Positions 1-7,130 of a DNA stretch of 18,868 nt are shown here, piece by piece; the first letter of the stretch is position 1, and every line of letters starts with the position of its first letter. Below the pieces are notes generated by a model. It was given only the letters and a program-made list of their open reading frames with translations, was not told the DNA's origin and did not search any database. Both the position numbers and the translations under genes were made by a program. This stretch comes from an uncultured Ruminococcus sp. (GTDB lineage Bacteria > Bacillota > Clostridia > Oscillospirales > Ruminococcaceae): NCBI GenBank assembly GCA_947175005.1, contig CAMWLD010000007.1, forward strand, positions 1-18,868, given 5' to 3'.

Positions 1-2028
1 ATGTTGTTGGAAAGCTTGAAGGACAACAGCGTTAAAAGTGAAATTATCAAGCTTATGGGAGATGACAGCACTGCTGCTCAGGTTGAGGAGTATGAAAAGA
101 AGATCAAGGAATTGCAGGAGGCGCTCGAAAAATCCGGGGCAGACGCCGAAAGCAAGTACAATCAGCTTAAAGCCGAATTTGACGAGCTTAACGCCAGATC
201 CGAGGCTGCAAAGCATACTCTTGAGGATAAGGAGAAGAAGATCACAGAGCTTACGGAGACCATTACCCGTTTGAACAGTGCAGGGGATGACAGCGAAAAG
301 CTCTCCGCCGATCGCATAGCCCGCCTTACAAGGGAGCTTGAGGAGGTTAAGACTGCAAGCGCAGATAAAGACGCAAAGCTTGCCGAGCTTGAGAGCATAA
401 AGACAGCGGGCATCGAAAAGGACGGAAAAATTTCCGAGCTTACAGCTTCCGAAACAGCTTTGAAGGGTCAAGTGCAGTCCCTTACAGAGGCTGTGGAGAA
501 TATGAAAAATCAGCTAAGCTCCACCGATTCCGAAAAGGATTCGGAGATAAGCAGACTTACTCATCAGCTTACAGAGGTAACAGCGGAGCTGGAAAAGGAA
601 AAAGCGCAGCATACGCAGAAAGCCGAGGCTGTGGCATCTGCGGAGACAGAGCTGGCGCAGCTTAAAGCAAACGTTGACGACCTTACCGCAAAGCTTGGAA
701 CCGAGCGTTCGCAGAATGCCCAAAAAACAGACGCTCTTACCGCCAAGAACACGGAAATTGAAAAACTTAAGGCGGAGAATGCCGAAACAGCCGCAAAACT
801 CAGCGAGGCTGAACAGAAGCTTTCGTCCGCATCTACAGAGGCAGTTGCAAAGAATGCCGAGCTTACCAAGAGCATTTCCGAGCTTGAAGGCAAGGTAAGC
901 GGATTTGAAGCCGAGGTGAACAAGGCTCGCAGCGAAATTGCGGAAAAGGACAAGACTATAGAAGAGCTTCGGGTAACCATTGCGGAAAACGATGCAGAGA
1001 CCGCTGCCAAGATAGCGGAAATTTCCGCCGAGCTTTCCGCAGCCAAGAGACATTCCGAAGCCGCCGCAGGGGATATGGATACATACAAGAGGCGTGCCGA
1101 GTCTGCCGAGGCGCAGATCAATGAGGCAAATGCAAATCTTAATGCGCTTCACGAAGAAATTGCCAAGAAGGACAGCACTATTTCCACTCTTAACACTCAG
1201 CTTCAGGGCATGATCGTTCTGAGGCAGAAGATAAACGAATATGCCGAGACCGCCAACGCATACGCCGAGGAGGTAGAGAATGCCCGCAGCATTCTTGCCG
1301 AGCGTGACGCTGTTATCAACAGTCTGCGCACCCAGGTGGATCCTCTTACAAAGCAGGTTTCCGACCTTTCCGCACAGGTTCAGGAGTATGCCAATGACAT
1401 TGCCACCAAGGATAATCAGATCGCAGAGATAAGCAACTACACCGAGGCTCTCAAATCCCAGTCAGAGGAATTTAAAGAGCAGGCTTCAGTGCTTACAGCC
1501 GAGATCAACAGCAAGAACACCCAGCTTGAGAAAATGGCTTCGGATATGGAGGCGTATAACACTACCTTCGGCGATCTAACGGAGATGTTCAAGAAGTATC
1601 AGGGACTTACTCCGGGTACAAAGGCGGGACTTACCGAGGTATTCAACGAGGATCTGAACGTTCGCAGCTTCCTTTCCAGCGGCGCTCAATGGGGTCATAT
1701 TCAGGCGCTTTGGGAATTTACCCAGCAAAAGATCAACAACGAGGACTTCTCGGATGTTAAGACCCTTAACGAAATATTTGAGTATTTCCTGGATTTCCAC
1801 AACAGCAGCTATCCCGCACCTATTTATGCTTTGCTTGACACCAAGCCCGGCGATCCCTTTGATGAGGAGCAGCATACCAAGGTCATGACCAGGGAAGAGC
1901 GCAAGAATGCGTTCTTTGCAAAGAAGCCTGCCGGCGGCGGAGAGGGTCCTGTAAAAGAGATCGTGCTTTACGGCTACAAGAATATGCGCAACGGCAGAGT
2001 ATTGAAGCAGTCTATGGTCAGGACATAA
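1..2028 (+). CDS. Giant coiled-coil protein with a GrpE-like C-terminal module
   Basis: The 675-residue reading frame begins with the first base of the window, so the ATG at 1 may be the true start or an internal Met of a longer protein. Residues about 20-510 are almost pure coiled coil: heptads rich in Glu, Lys, Ala, Ser and Leu, with recurring phrases such as AELESIK and SELTAS, and hardly any Gly or Pro. Residues about 515-615 form a compact helical region with aromatic residues (MFKKYQ, ALWEF, FEYFLDF). The last ~58 residues match the GrpE beta-domain pattern: FDEEQH (620-625) corresponds to the FDPxxH of GrpE, and GYK...GRVLKQSMV (658-673) corresponds to its GY...GR.IR.AMV ending. GrpE is the nucleotide-exchange factor of DnaK/Hsp70, so a role with an Hsp70-type chaperone is inferred. 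The protein is over three times the length of ordinary GrpE (about 200 residues). No signal peptide is visible, so it is probably cytoplasmic. Confidence 0.85.
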   Translation: MLLESLKDNSVKSEIIKLMGDDSTAAQVEEYEKKIKELQEALEKSGADAESKYNQLKAEFDELNARSEAAKHTLEDKEKKITELTETITRLNSAGDDSEKLSADRIARLTRELEEVKTASADKDAKLAELESIKTAGIEKDGKISELTASETALKGQVQSLTEAVENMKNQLSSTDSEKDSEISRLTHQLTEVTAELEKEKAQHTQKAEAVASAETELAQLKANVDDLTAKLGTERSQNAQKTDALTAKNTEIEKLKAENAETAAKLSEAEQKLSSASTEAVAKNAELTKSISELEGKVSGFEAEVNKARSEIAEKDKTIEELRVTIAENDAETAAKIAEISAELSAAKRHSEAAAGDMDTYKRRAESAEAQINEANANLNALHEEIAKKDSTISTLNTQLQGMIVLRQKINEYAETANAYAEEVENARSILAERDAVINSLRTQVDPLTKQVSDLSAQVQEYANDIATKDNQIAEISNYTEALKSQSEEFKEQASVLTAEINSKNTQLEKMASDMEAYNTTFGDLTEMFKKYQGLTPGTKAGLTEVFNEDLNVRSFLSSGAQWGHIQALWEFTQQKINNEDFSDVKTLNEIFEYFLDFHNSSYPAPIYALLDTKPGDPFDEEQHTKVMTREERKNAFFAKKPAGGGEGPVKEIVLYGYKNMRNGRVLKQSMVRT

Positions 2029-2104
2029 CAGCGATCAGGGTAGTTGTGTTAAACTTAAGGCAATATGCATTTTGCCGACCTACGATTTACCATTTGCAAT
2101 AATT

Positions 2105-2142
2105 AAACTCCGTTTCACCGGTTGGCGAAACGGAGTTTTTTT
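2105..2142 (+). terminator. Rho-independent terminator, probably bidirectional
   Basis: A perfect 12-bp stem (AAACTCCGTTTC at 2105-2116 with its complement at 2127-2138) encloses a 10-nt loop and runs into seven T residues (2136-2142). It sits 77 bp after the stop of the coiled-coil gene. On the other strand the stem is followed by TTTAATTATTT, so it may also stop transcripts of the convergent mazF gene, whose stop codon is at 2177. Confidence 0.9.
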
Positions 2143-2176
2143 ATACAGTGCTTGGCTGCAGCAATACGCTGCCGGC

Positions 2177-2536
2177 TTATGTAAGCCCGCCCGAGCCAAG
2201 ACCAAAGCTTATGGAGAGAGCGTTATTCACTTCGTTCATCGAGGGCGTGTCAAGCTCGCCCATGCGCTCCTTCAGGCGCTTTTTGTCTATGGTGCGAATT
2301 TGCTCCAGAAGCACTACACTGTCCTTTGACAGCCCGCATTTATCTGCGTTAAGTTCAATATGTGTAGGCAGCTTTGTCTTTTCCCGCTGACTGGTAATTG
2401 CAGCGGCTATAACAGTAGGACTGTGACGGTTTCCCACATCATTCTGAACTATCAGCACAGGGCGTATCCCGCCTTGTTCCGAGCCGACAACAGGACTTAG
2501 ATCTGCATAATATATTTCTCCTCTTTTAACAGACAT
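2177..2536 (-). CDS. mazF: MazF/NdoA-type endoribonuclease (type II toxin family)
   Basis: This 119-residue protein has the usual length and layout of the MazF/PemK family and closely resembles B. subtilis NdoA (EndoA) in style. It starts with [10 protein letters not shown], then [20 protein letters not shown] (residues 9-28), and has [16 protein letters not shown] and the ending region [13 protein letters not shown]. The [11 protein letters not shown] segment with the conserved Arg, and the Thr/Ser-rich strand after it, form the RNase active site in the family. Such enzymes cut mRNA at short single-stranded sequences (UACAU for NdoA). The start is supported by AAAGGAT about 9 nt upstream. 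No MazE/NdoAI-like antitoxin gene lies on either side: the 288 bp upstream encode only a 28-codon frame with no ribosome binding site. It therefore appears as a solitary toxin-family gene. Confidence 0.93.
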   Translation of the reverse strand: MSVKRGEIYYADLSPVVGSEQGGIRPVLIVQNDVGNRHSPTVIAAAITSQREKTKLPTHIELNADKCGLSKDSVVLLEQIRTIDKKRLKERMGELDTPSMNEVNNALSISFGLGSGGLT

Positions 2537-2663
2537 TGTTTTTCATCCTTTCAAGGTCTTTGGATTTTGTTTGTCTGTTTATATTTTGACCGATATTTTG
2601 GAAAATAAACGGTTTCGGATAAATTTTTTACAATCATTTTTAAAAAGGTGCTGCCGGCAATGT

Positions 2664-2683
2664 CTTTGGAAATGTTTCCAAAG
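2664..2683. promoter_or_regulatory. Inverted repeat resembling a LacI-family/cre operator
   Basis: CTTTGGAAA and TTTCCAAAG form a perfect 9-bp inverted repeat around a 2-bp centre. The inner 14-mer TGGAAATGTTTCCA fits the catabolite-responsive element pattern TGNAANCGNTNNCA at all fixed positions except the C of the central CG. It lies about 130 bp upstream of the mazF start, in a non-coding stretch, so an operator for mazF is possible. The assignment to CcpA or another LacI-family regulator is inference. Confidence 0.35.
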
Positions 2684-2730
2684 CAAGCAGTCCTCTGATT
2701 ATACTAACCGCTATAGCAAAATAGCCATGA

Positions 2731-2771
2731 GCCGCCCCCAAAAATTTGCATATATGATTTTTGGGGGCGGC
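2731..2771. other. Perfect 15-bp GC-rich hairpin without a downstream U-tract
   Basis: GCCGCCCCCAAAAAT at 2731-2745 pairs perfectly with 2757-2771 around an 11-nt loop. It sits 53 bp beyond the stop of the CPBP protease gene, where a terminator for that minus-strand transcript would be expected. Neither strand has a run of T directly after the stem; the only T run is inside it. It may therefore be a non-canonical terminator, a transcript-stabilising 3' end, or a processing site. Confidence 0.5.
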
Positions 2772-2774
2772 GGT

Positions 2775-2788
2775 GCTGATTAATCAGC
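2775..2788. repeat. Perfect 14-bp palindrome GCTGATTAATCAGC
   Basis: A perfect palindrome with no spacer lies between the CPBP stop codon and the 15-bp hairpin. With no loop it is a poor RNA hairpin, but it has the form of a dimeric protein-binding site. No function can be assigned from the sequence. Confidence 0.3.
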
Positions 2789-2824
2789 GGTATATTTTGC
2801 AGAAGCGGTTTGTATATTATATTC

Positions 2825-3895
2825 CTACAGCGGCAGACTTGTGACTGTCCTGTAGCCGAGATAGCCTATGCAGATTATCCATACGAAGCTTGTCAGAAAA
2901 TACCGCCATGTCCTCTTTTTACAGTATTCGCTGGGAGTGAACAGCCTTTTTCCCGAGGAATAGAAGCGGACTATTATGATAATGGACGCAATAACGCAGC
3001 CCATGCGCACAGCCATATTCAGCATGACCGCCACAACAACGGAAAAATTATTTAGCATACTTTGGGCAATGTCAAAAATATCTTCATCCTTTGGAGAGGT
3101 GTATTCAAGCATTGCCATAAGCAGTGAGGCAACAGTGTTGTTTATGATATGCAGGACAATGGACGGTATAAGCGAGCCTGTTTTTACCGCTGTGTACGCC
3201 CATACCATTCCTATAATCATGGCGGGAATGAACTGGATATAATTTGCATGGGCAAGTCCGAACATCAGTGAGGAGGCAATTATCCCGAATGTATTTCCGT
3301 ATTTGCGCAGTGCCTCTAAAAGCACTCCACGGAAAATCAGTTCCTCGAATATAGGCCCTATAATGCAGGCGTAAAGCTCGATCAAAACGTTTATCCATAG
3401 GGGAGTGACCTCGGGGGATAGGGTAATTGATGTAACAGTGTCTGCCACATCACTTGTTTTGCCGCTTAAATACATAATTATGGCTAAAATGATCTGGCTT
3501 ATTAGGGCTGCCGCTGTGGACAGGGAAAAGGTCATAACAAAGCAGACCCCGAAGTCCTTGCCGTTAAAGCCATTAATAGTAAGTTTCTTTGCAATCGGGC
3601 ACTTTGTCACCAATAGTCCCACGCCAAAAGCGGCAATATCTCCCGCCAAGGGCATGCCATAGCCATAGATAGTCCGCATAACAGGATCGGCATTTATTAC
3701 CGATTTGCCCGCTTTTATTGCAGCAGCATCAAAGCTGCCGCCGATTATTCCCGCACTGATGTGAAGAATAAGGTAGTTAAGCCCGTGAAAAATAAGTATA
3801 AACGCCAGTATTATAAGCCCTGCCTTGGCGTAATGCCGCCGCAGACTGCGGCGTTCCTCGGGGGTAGGGTATATGCTGTTGATAGTTTGGGTCAT
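2825..3895 (-). CDS. CPBP-family intramembrane metalloprotease (CAAX/Abi type)
   Basis: This 356-residue polytopic membrane protein has about eight hydrophobic segments, for example 25-46, 82-97, 116-143, 167-183, 201-215, 221-237, 283-312 and 335-347. The three CPBP motifs are present in order: EELIFRG (E184, E185, R189), FGLAH (H216) and HIINN (H249, N253). These supply the metal-binding and catalytic residues of the Rce1/Abi family, so an active enzyme is expected. Bacterial members include proteases linked to bacteriocin self-immunity and to signalling; the substrate here cannot be read. It follows the pdp stop codon by 49 bp with no hairpin between, so co-transcription from the pdp promoter is likely. 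The ribosome binding site (AAAGGCGG) is weak. A hairpin lies 53 bp beyond its stop. Confidence 0.93.
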   Translation of the reverse strand: MTQTINSIYPTPEERRSLRRHYAKAGLIILAFILIFHGLNYLILHISAGIIGGSFDAAAIKAGKSVINADPVMRTIYGYGMPLAGDIAAFGVGLLVTKCPIAKKLTINGFNGKDFGVCFVMTFSLSTAAALISQIILAIIMYLSGKTSDVADTVTSITLSPEVTPLWINVLIELYACIIGPIFEELIFRGVLLEALRKYGNTFGIIASSLMFGLAHANYIQFIPAMIIGMVWAYTAVKTGSLIPSIVLHIINNTVASLLMAMLEYTSPKDEDIFDIAQSMLNNFSVVVAVMLNMAVRMGCVIASIIIIVRFYSSGKRLFTPSEYCKKRTWRYFLTSFVWIICIGYLGYRTVTSLPL

Positions 3896-3944
3896 GTGCG
3901 AACCGCCTTTCGATTATTCCTAAGTTATCCTGAGATCGTTGTTT

Positions 3945-5249
3945 TCATTCCGAAATTTCCTTTATCACCTCGGGGCGGCAGGGGACAGCCTTCTCCGAAA
4001 AGCCGAAAACCTTTGTAAATTCCTCTCCAATGCCGCTAAGGTCATTTACCGACGAGGACATAACAGTTCCCAAAATCTCTCCCTTGCTTACATAATCGCC
4101 CACCGTCCGTTCAAAAACTATCCCGGCAGTCGGGTCAACAGCGCTTTCCTTTGTTTTTCTGCCTGCGCCAAGATTAAGGGCGATAAGTCCTGTCTTTTCG
4201 CAGGATATACGGTCAATGTATCCGCTTTCGGGGGATATTACCTTTAATGTGTTTTTCGCCTTCCCCAAAAGGCTGTAGTCGGTAAGTGCCCGACTATTGC
4301 CCCCTTGCAGCTCTGTCATTTTTTCAAAGGCGCAAAAGGCGTCTCCCGATGAAATGGCCTTTTCTGCTTTAAGACGGCATTCATCTAACGTTCCTGCTCC
4401 TGCAAGGCTCATCATATGCGCCGATATTGACATACATATCTCATACAGATCGGCAGGACAATTGCCTTTAAGTGCCTCGACTGCTTCCATTACCTCCAGT
4501 CCGTTGCCTACATTCCGCCCTAAGGGCTTGCTCATATCGGTTATAAGAGCGGAGCATTTCCGTCCGAGAGATCTTGCGGCACTTATCATTGACAGGGAAA
4601 GCGCCTCGGCATCCTCGTCTGTTTTCATAAACGCTCCGTCTCCCGATTTAACGTCCAGCACAATGCAGCTTGCGCCTGTGGCAAGCTTTTTGCTCATTAC
4701 GCTGGAGCTTATCAGAGGAATGCAGTCCACCGTGGCGGTTGCGTTGCGCAGGTCGTAAATTTTCTTGTCCGCAGGCACAAGCGAACCTGTCTGGCTTGCC
4801 ACCGCAAAGCCTGCTTTATTCACTATCTCAATAAATTCATCATGGGAAAGGGCAGTGCGAAAGCCAGGAATGGATTCCAGCTTATCTATAGTTCCCCCCG
4901 TATGTCCAAGCCCTTTTCCCGACATTTTCGGCACCTTTACCCCGCAGGCGGCGCAAATGGGGGCTGCAATAAGCGTTACCTTATCACCGACGCCTCCCGT
5001 GCTGTGCTTGTCAACGCAAGTCCCCAGTTCAGCGGAAAGGTCGTACACATCTCCCGAATTCATCATGGCAAGGGTCAAAGCGGCGGTTTCCTTTTCCGTC
5101 ATAGAGGAAAAACACACCGCCATTAAAAATGCCGACATCTGATAATCGGGCACTTCTCCCGATACATAGGACATTATCAGCCATTGTATCTCATCATCGG
5201 AAAGCTCTCCGCCCCGTCTTTTTTTCATAATAAGGTCATAGGCTGTCAT
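3945..5249 (-). CDS. pdp: Pyrimidine-nucleoside phosphorylase
   Basis: This 434-residue protein matches the length of B. subtilis Pdp and of the nucleoside phosphorylase II family. The enzyme splits uridine, deoxyuridine or thymidine with phosphate to give the base and (deoxy)ribose-1-phosphate, for pyrimidine salvage in the cytoplasm. KHSTGGVGDK (81-90) is the phosphate-binding loop, and the thymidine phosphorylase signature follows (110-125, SGKGLGHTGGTIDKLE). The usual order of an N-terminal helical domain, an alpha/beta domain and a C-terminal lobe with PTAGIVFER is present. The frame stays open 153 bases further upstream, but that stretch holds the promoter. The start at 5249 is chosen for its ribosome binding site AGAGGTG, 6 nt upstream, and for the canonical MTAYDLIMKKRRG N-terminus. 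The gene probably leads a two-gene unit with the CPBP protease. Confidence 0.96.
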   Translation of the reverse strand: MTAYDLIMKKRRGGELSDDEIQWLIMSYVSGEVPDYQMSAFLMAVCFSSMTEKETAALTLAMMNSGDVYDLSAELGTCVDKHSTGGVGDKVTLIAAPICAACGVKVPKMSGKGLGHTGGTIDKLESIPGFRTALSHDEFIEIVNKAGFAVASQTGSLVPADKKIYDLRNATATVDCIPLISSSVMSKKLATGASCIVLDVKSGDGAFMKTDEDAEALSLSMISAARSLGRKCSALITDMSKPLGRNVGNGLEVMEAVEALKGNCPADLYEICMSISAHMMSLAGAGTLDECRLKAEKAISSGDAFCAFEKMTELQGGNSRALTDYSLLGKAKNTLKVISPESGYIDRISCEKTGLIALNLGAGRKTKESAVDPTAGIVFERTVGDYVSKGEILGTVMSSSVNDLSGIGEEFTKVFGFSEKAVPCRPEVIKEISE

Positions 5250-5291
5250 TTTATGCACCTCTTTATTTATGTTTGAAATTACCATAATATA

Positions 5292-5320
5292 ATTATACCA
5301 CATTATTTCCGATTTGTCAT
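5292..5320 (-). promoter_or_regulatory. Sigma-A promoter of pdp
   Basis: Read on the minus strand, ATGACA (-35, one mismatch from TTGACA; 5315-5320) is followed after exactly 17 bp by a perfect TATAAT (-10; 5292-5297). Transcription would begin near 5285, giving a leader of about 35 nt before the pdp start. It lies just past the terminator of the preceding operon. Confidence 0.85.
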
Positions 5321-5341
5321 TACATTTCACTTTATTTTCAT

Positions 5342-5377
5342 AAAAAAACTGCTCCCTTGCCGTTAAGGCAGGGGAGC
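5342..5377 (-). terminator. Rho-independent terminator of the sortase-SpoIID operon
   Basis: On the minus strand GCTCCCCTGCC pairs with GGCAAGGGAGC (11 bp with one G-U pair, 5-nt loop; 5351-5377). After two further bases comes a run of seven T (A-run at 5342-5348). It lies 21 bp after the stop of the SpoIID-domain gene and ahead of the pdp promoter, so it separates the two units cleanly. Confidence 0.92.
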
Positions 5378-5398
5378 GTGTAAAAATTTCAATATAAA

Positions 5399-7033
5399 TC
5401 ACGCAATAGTAGTTCCGGGGAAATACAGTGCAAGTATCTGATCGTATGTATATCCTTGCTTTGCAAGAATATTTGCGCCGTTCTGACTCATGCCCACACC
5501 ATGACCGTAGCCGTATGTAACAAATGTGAACACGCCGTCGCTGTAGCTTACATCAAATGCCCAGCTTTTTATGCCGAATCCCAGTATGTTTTCGCGAACC
5601 TTTCTGCCGCTCACATTTTTTTGCCCGTCAACGGAAACATTTGCAACATAGCTGCCGTCTATCCTTTCCGTAACCACCAGCCAGTTTTCGGGAGAATTTG
5701 AAAGTGTTATGCCGAAATAGCTTTCCAGCGCCTGACGTATGTAGCTTTCGGAATAAGTGGCGGTAACTCCGTAATTGGGATCATCGGTTATATCAAAGGA
5801 AGTTGGAATGCTCTGAAGATAAGGCACATCCTTGCCGCCCCATACATTAACAGCTCTTGCAGTCGAGCCTGCCGTTGACGCAGTATATACCGTCTGTGCC
5901 ACAGCGCCGTTATAGTAACAGCATTTGCCCCATACCGCAGACACTGCCGAGGACATTTCCTGAGGGATATCATGCTTTACCAAAACCGTTGGTACAAGTC
6001 CGTTCACATTGTGATACTTTACATAGGAGTAAGCCGCCACAGACTGAGCTTTGAGCGCCTCCTGGCTGAACGAGGGGGACATTTCCGTGGAAAGTATCAT
6101 GCAAATAAGCTTGTAAGCGTCTACCTGCTGTTTTTTGCCGTCAAATTTTGCAGTGAATATCTCGGCTCCCGTCACAGGGTCGTATGTAATAAGGGATTTG
6201 CCGGCGGTCTCGGTGTTTTCAGGCAGCTCCGCAGCTGTGGTAAAGGAGGTCTCGAAATATGTACCCTCGGAATAAACCACTCCCGTTGTCTGCGCAGGAT
6301 CGCTCCACAGGCTGAAATCTGTCTGCGGGGTCGTTACAACAGTTTCGGGGAATGTTATCGCAGGAGCAGATTCATCGGATTCGCTCGGAATAAGCTCATC
6401 ATCAACATCCTCCCTGTTGGAGGGGAAGTTGGTCAGGGCATTCATATAATCCTCCGAGGAATTCTGCAAACGGTTTTCGGAGATCACCATATCTCCCGCA
6501 ATATCCTCCGGAATGCTGTTGTAATCCACTTCTACAGGCTCTGCTGTGTATGCTGCGGGTGCAGTGTCAACACTGACTGCGGTGTTTTCCGCATTTACAG
6601 CCTCCGCAGGAACATATGTAACGGTTACCTCCCTGTGAGGGTCTGTCTGCTCGGTCGTAAGGGGAGTAATAACGATCCCGTCGCCATTGGTTTCGCCGTC
6701 GGGCTGCGCCTCATATCCGGGTTCATTGTCCAGCTTGCTGCTTACATCCGCAACATCTTCCTTGGCGGGAGTGTCTGCCCGTTCGGTTTTGTAGCCGCCT
6801 CTTCCCGCAAGGTTGTCTGAAGCCATATTTATCCCCAAAGTTCCCATGCCGATATCCTCCGACATAAGGGGGAGCGAATCTGTTTCCTCGGGCTTTTCGG
6901 TGGCAGTATTATAGTAGTATTCCTTGGAAATTTCGGAATCATCCACATCATCCACCATGCAGAATGCGAATGTGTAGAATACTCCGATAGCCGACAGAGC
7001 CGCTATGCTGTTGAGTACAGGTCTGATCTTCAT
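5399..7033 (-). CDS. SpoIID/LytB-domain protein, membrane-anchored
   Basis: This 544-residue protein has an N-terminal hydrophobic segment (5-27, signal anchor), then a long acidic, Thr/Pro/Glu-rich stretch (28-280) that looks disordered and could span the cell wall. A SpoIID domain fills about 290-544. The domain signs are LSTEMSP with E317 (the position of the catalytic Glu of SpoIID), EALKAQSVAAYSY (325-337) and GYGHGVGMSQNGA (508-520) with the closing YFPGT. SpoIID is a lytic transglycosylase that cleaves glycan strands lacking stem peptides during engulfment. No other sporulation gene is present here, so a vegetative wall-remodelling paralogue is likelier. The start at 7033 has AAAGGAT upstream; the frame extends further but has no supported start. 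It is the last gene of the sortase operon, 97 bp after the fourth sortase. Confidence 0.9.
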   Translation of the reverse strand: MKIRPVLNSIAALSAIGVFYTFAFCMVDDVDDSEISKEYYYNTATEKPEETDSLPLMSEDIGMGTLGINMASDNLAGRGGYKTERADTPAKEDVADVSSKLDNEPGYEAQPDGETNGDGIVITPLTTEQTDPHREVTVTYVPAEAVNAENTAVSVDTAPAAYTAEPVEVDYNSIPEDIAGDMVISENRLQNSSEDYMNALTNFPSNREDVDDELIPSESDESAPAITFPETVVTTPQTDFSLWSDPAQTTGVVYSEGTYFETSFTTAAELPENTETAGKSLITYDPVTGAEIFTAKFDGKKQQVDAYKLICMILSTEMSPSFSQEALKAQSVAAYSYVKYHNVNGLVPTVLVKHDIPQEMSSAVSAVWGKCCYYNGAVAQTVYTASTAGSTARAVNVWGGKDVPYLQSIPTSFDITDDPNYGVTATYSESYIRQALESYFGITLSNSPENWLVVTERIDGSYVANVSVDGQKNVSGRKVRENILGFGIKSWAFDVSYSDGVFTFVTYGYGHGVGMSQNGANILAKQGYTYDQILALYFPGTTIA

Positions 7034-7092
7034 AATGTTTGATCCTTTCTCGTTTTCTTTTTCTCTTTTTTTGTTCTTTATTATTATTTTGA

Positions 7093-7126
7093 GGAAATAG
7101 AGCTGTAAGCTCTTGCAGAAATTTCC
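7093..7126 (-). other. Hairpin between the fourth sortase gene and the SpoIID-domain gene
   Basis: AGAGCT/AGCTCT pair around a 3-nt loop (7099-7113). An outer GGAAAT/ATTTCC pairing (7093-7098 with 7121-7126) extends the stem with a one-sided 7-nt bulge. No U-run follows on the minus strand. It is better read as a partial attenuator or RNA-processing element than as a full terminator. Confidence 0.3.
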
Positions 7127-7130
7127 CCGA

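Noticed and set aside
514..1152. Open frames of 185-212 codons on the minus strand opposite the coiled-coil gene
   Set aside because: They are rich in Leu, Phe, Cys and Ser in the way expected from reading the complement of Glu/Lys/Ala codons, and lie inside a gene with clear coiled-coil coding.
2553..2639. 28-codon minus-strand frame upstream of mazF (MIVKNLSETVYF...) as a possible antitoxin
   Set aside because: It is too short for a MazE-type antitoxin, has no ribosome binding site and no resemblance to the AbrB or ribbon-helix-helix folds.
5250..5402. N-terminal extension of the nucleoside phosphorylase frame by 51 codons
   Set aside because: The stretch contains a near-perfect promoter and the terminator of the previous gene, and the family N-terminus begins at 5249 behind a good ribosome binding site.
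5972..6820. 282-codon plus-strand frame opposite the SpoIID-domain gene
   Set aside because: It has no ribosome binding site or recognisable domain, and is antisense to a well-supported protein with conserved motifs.
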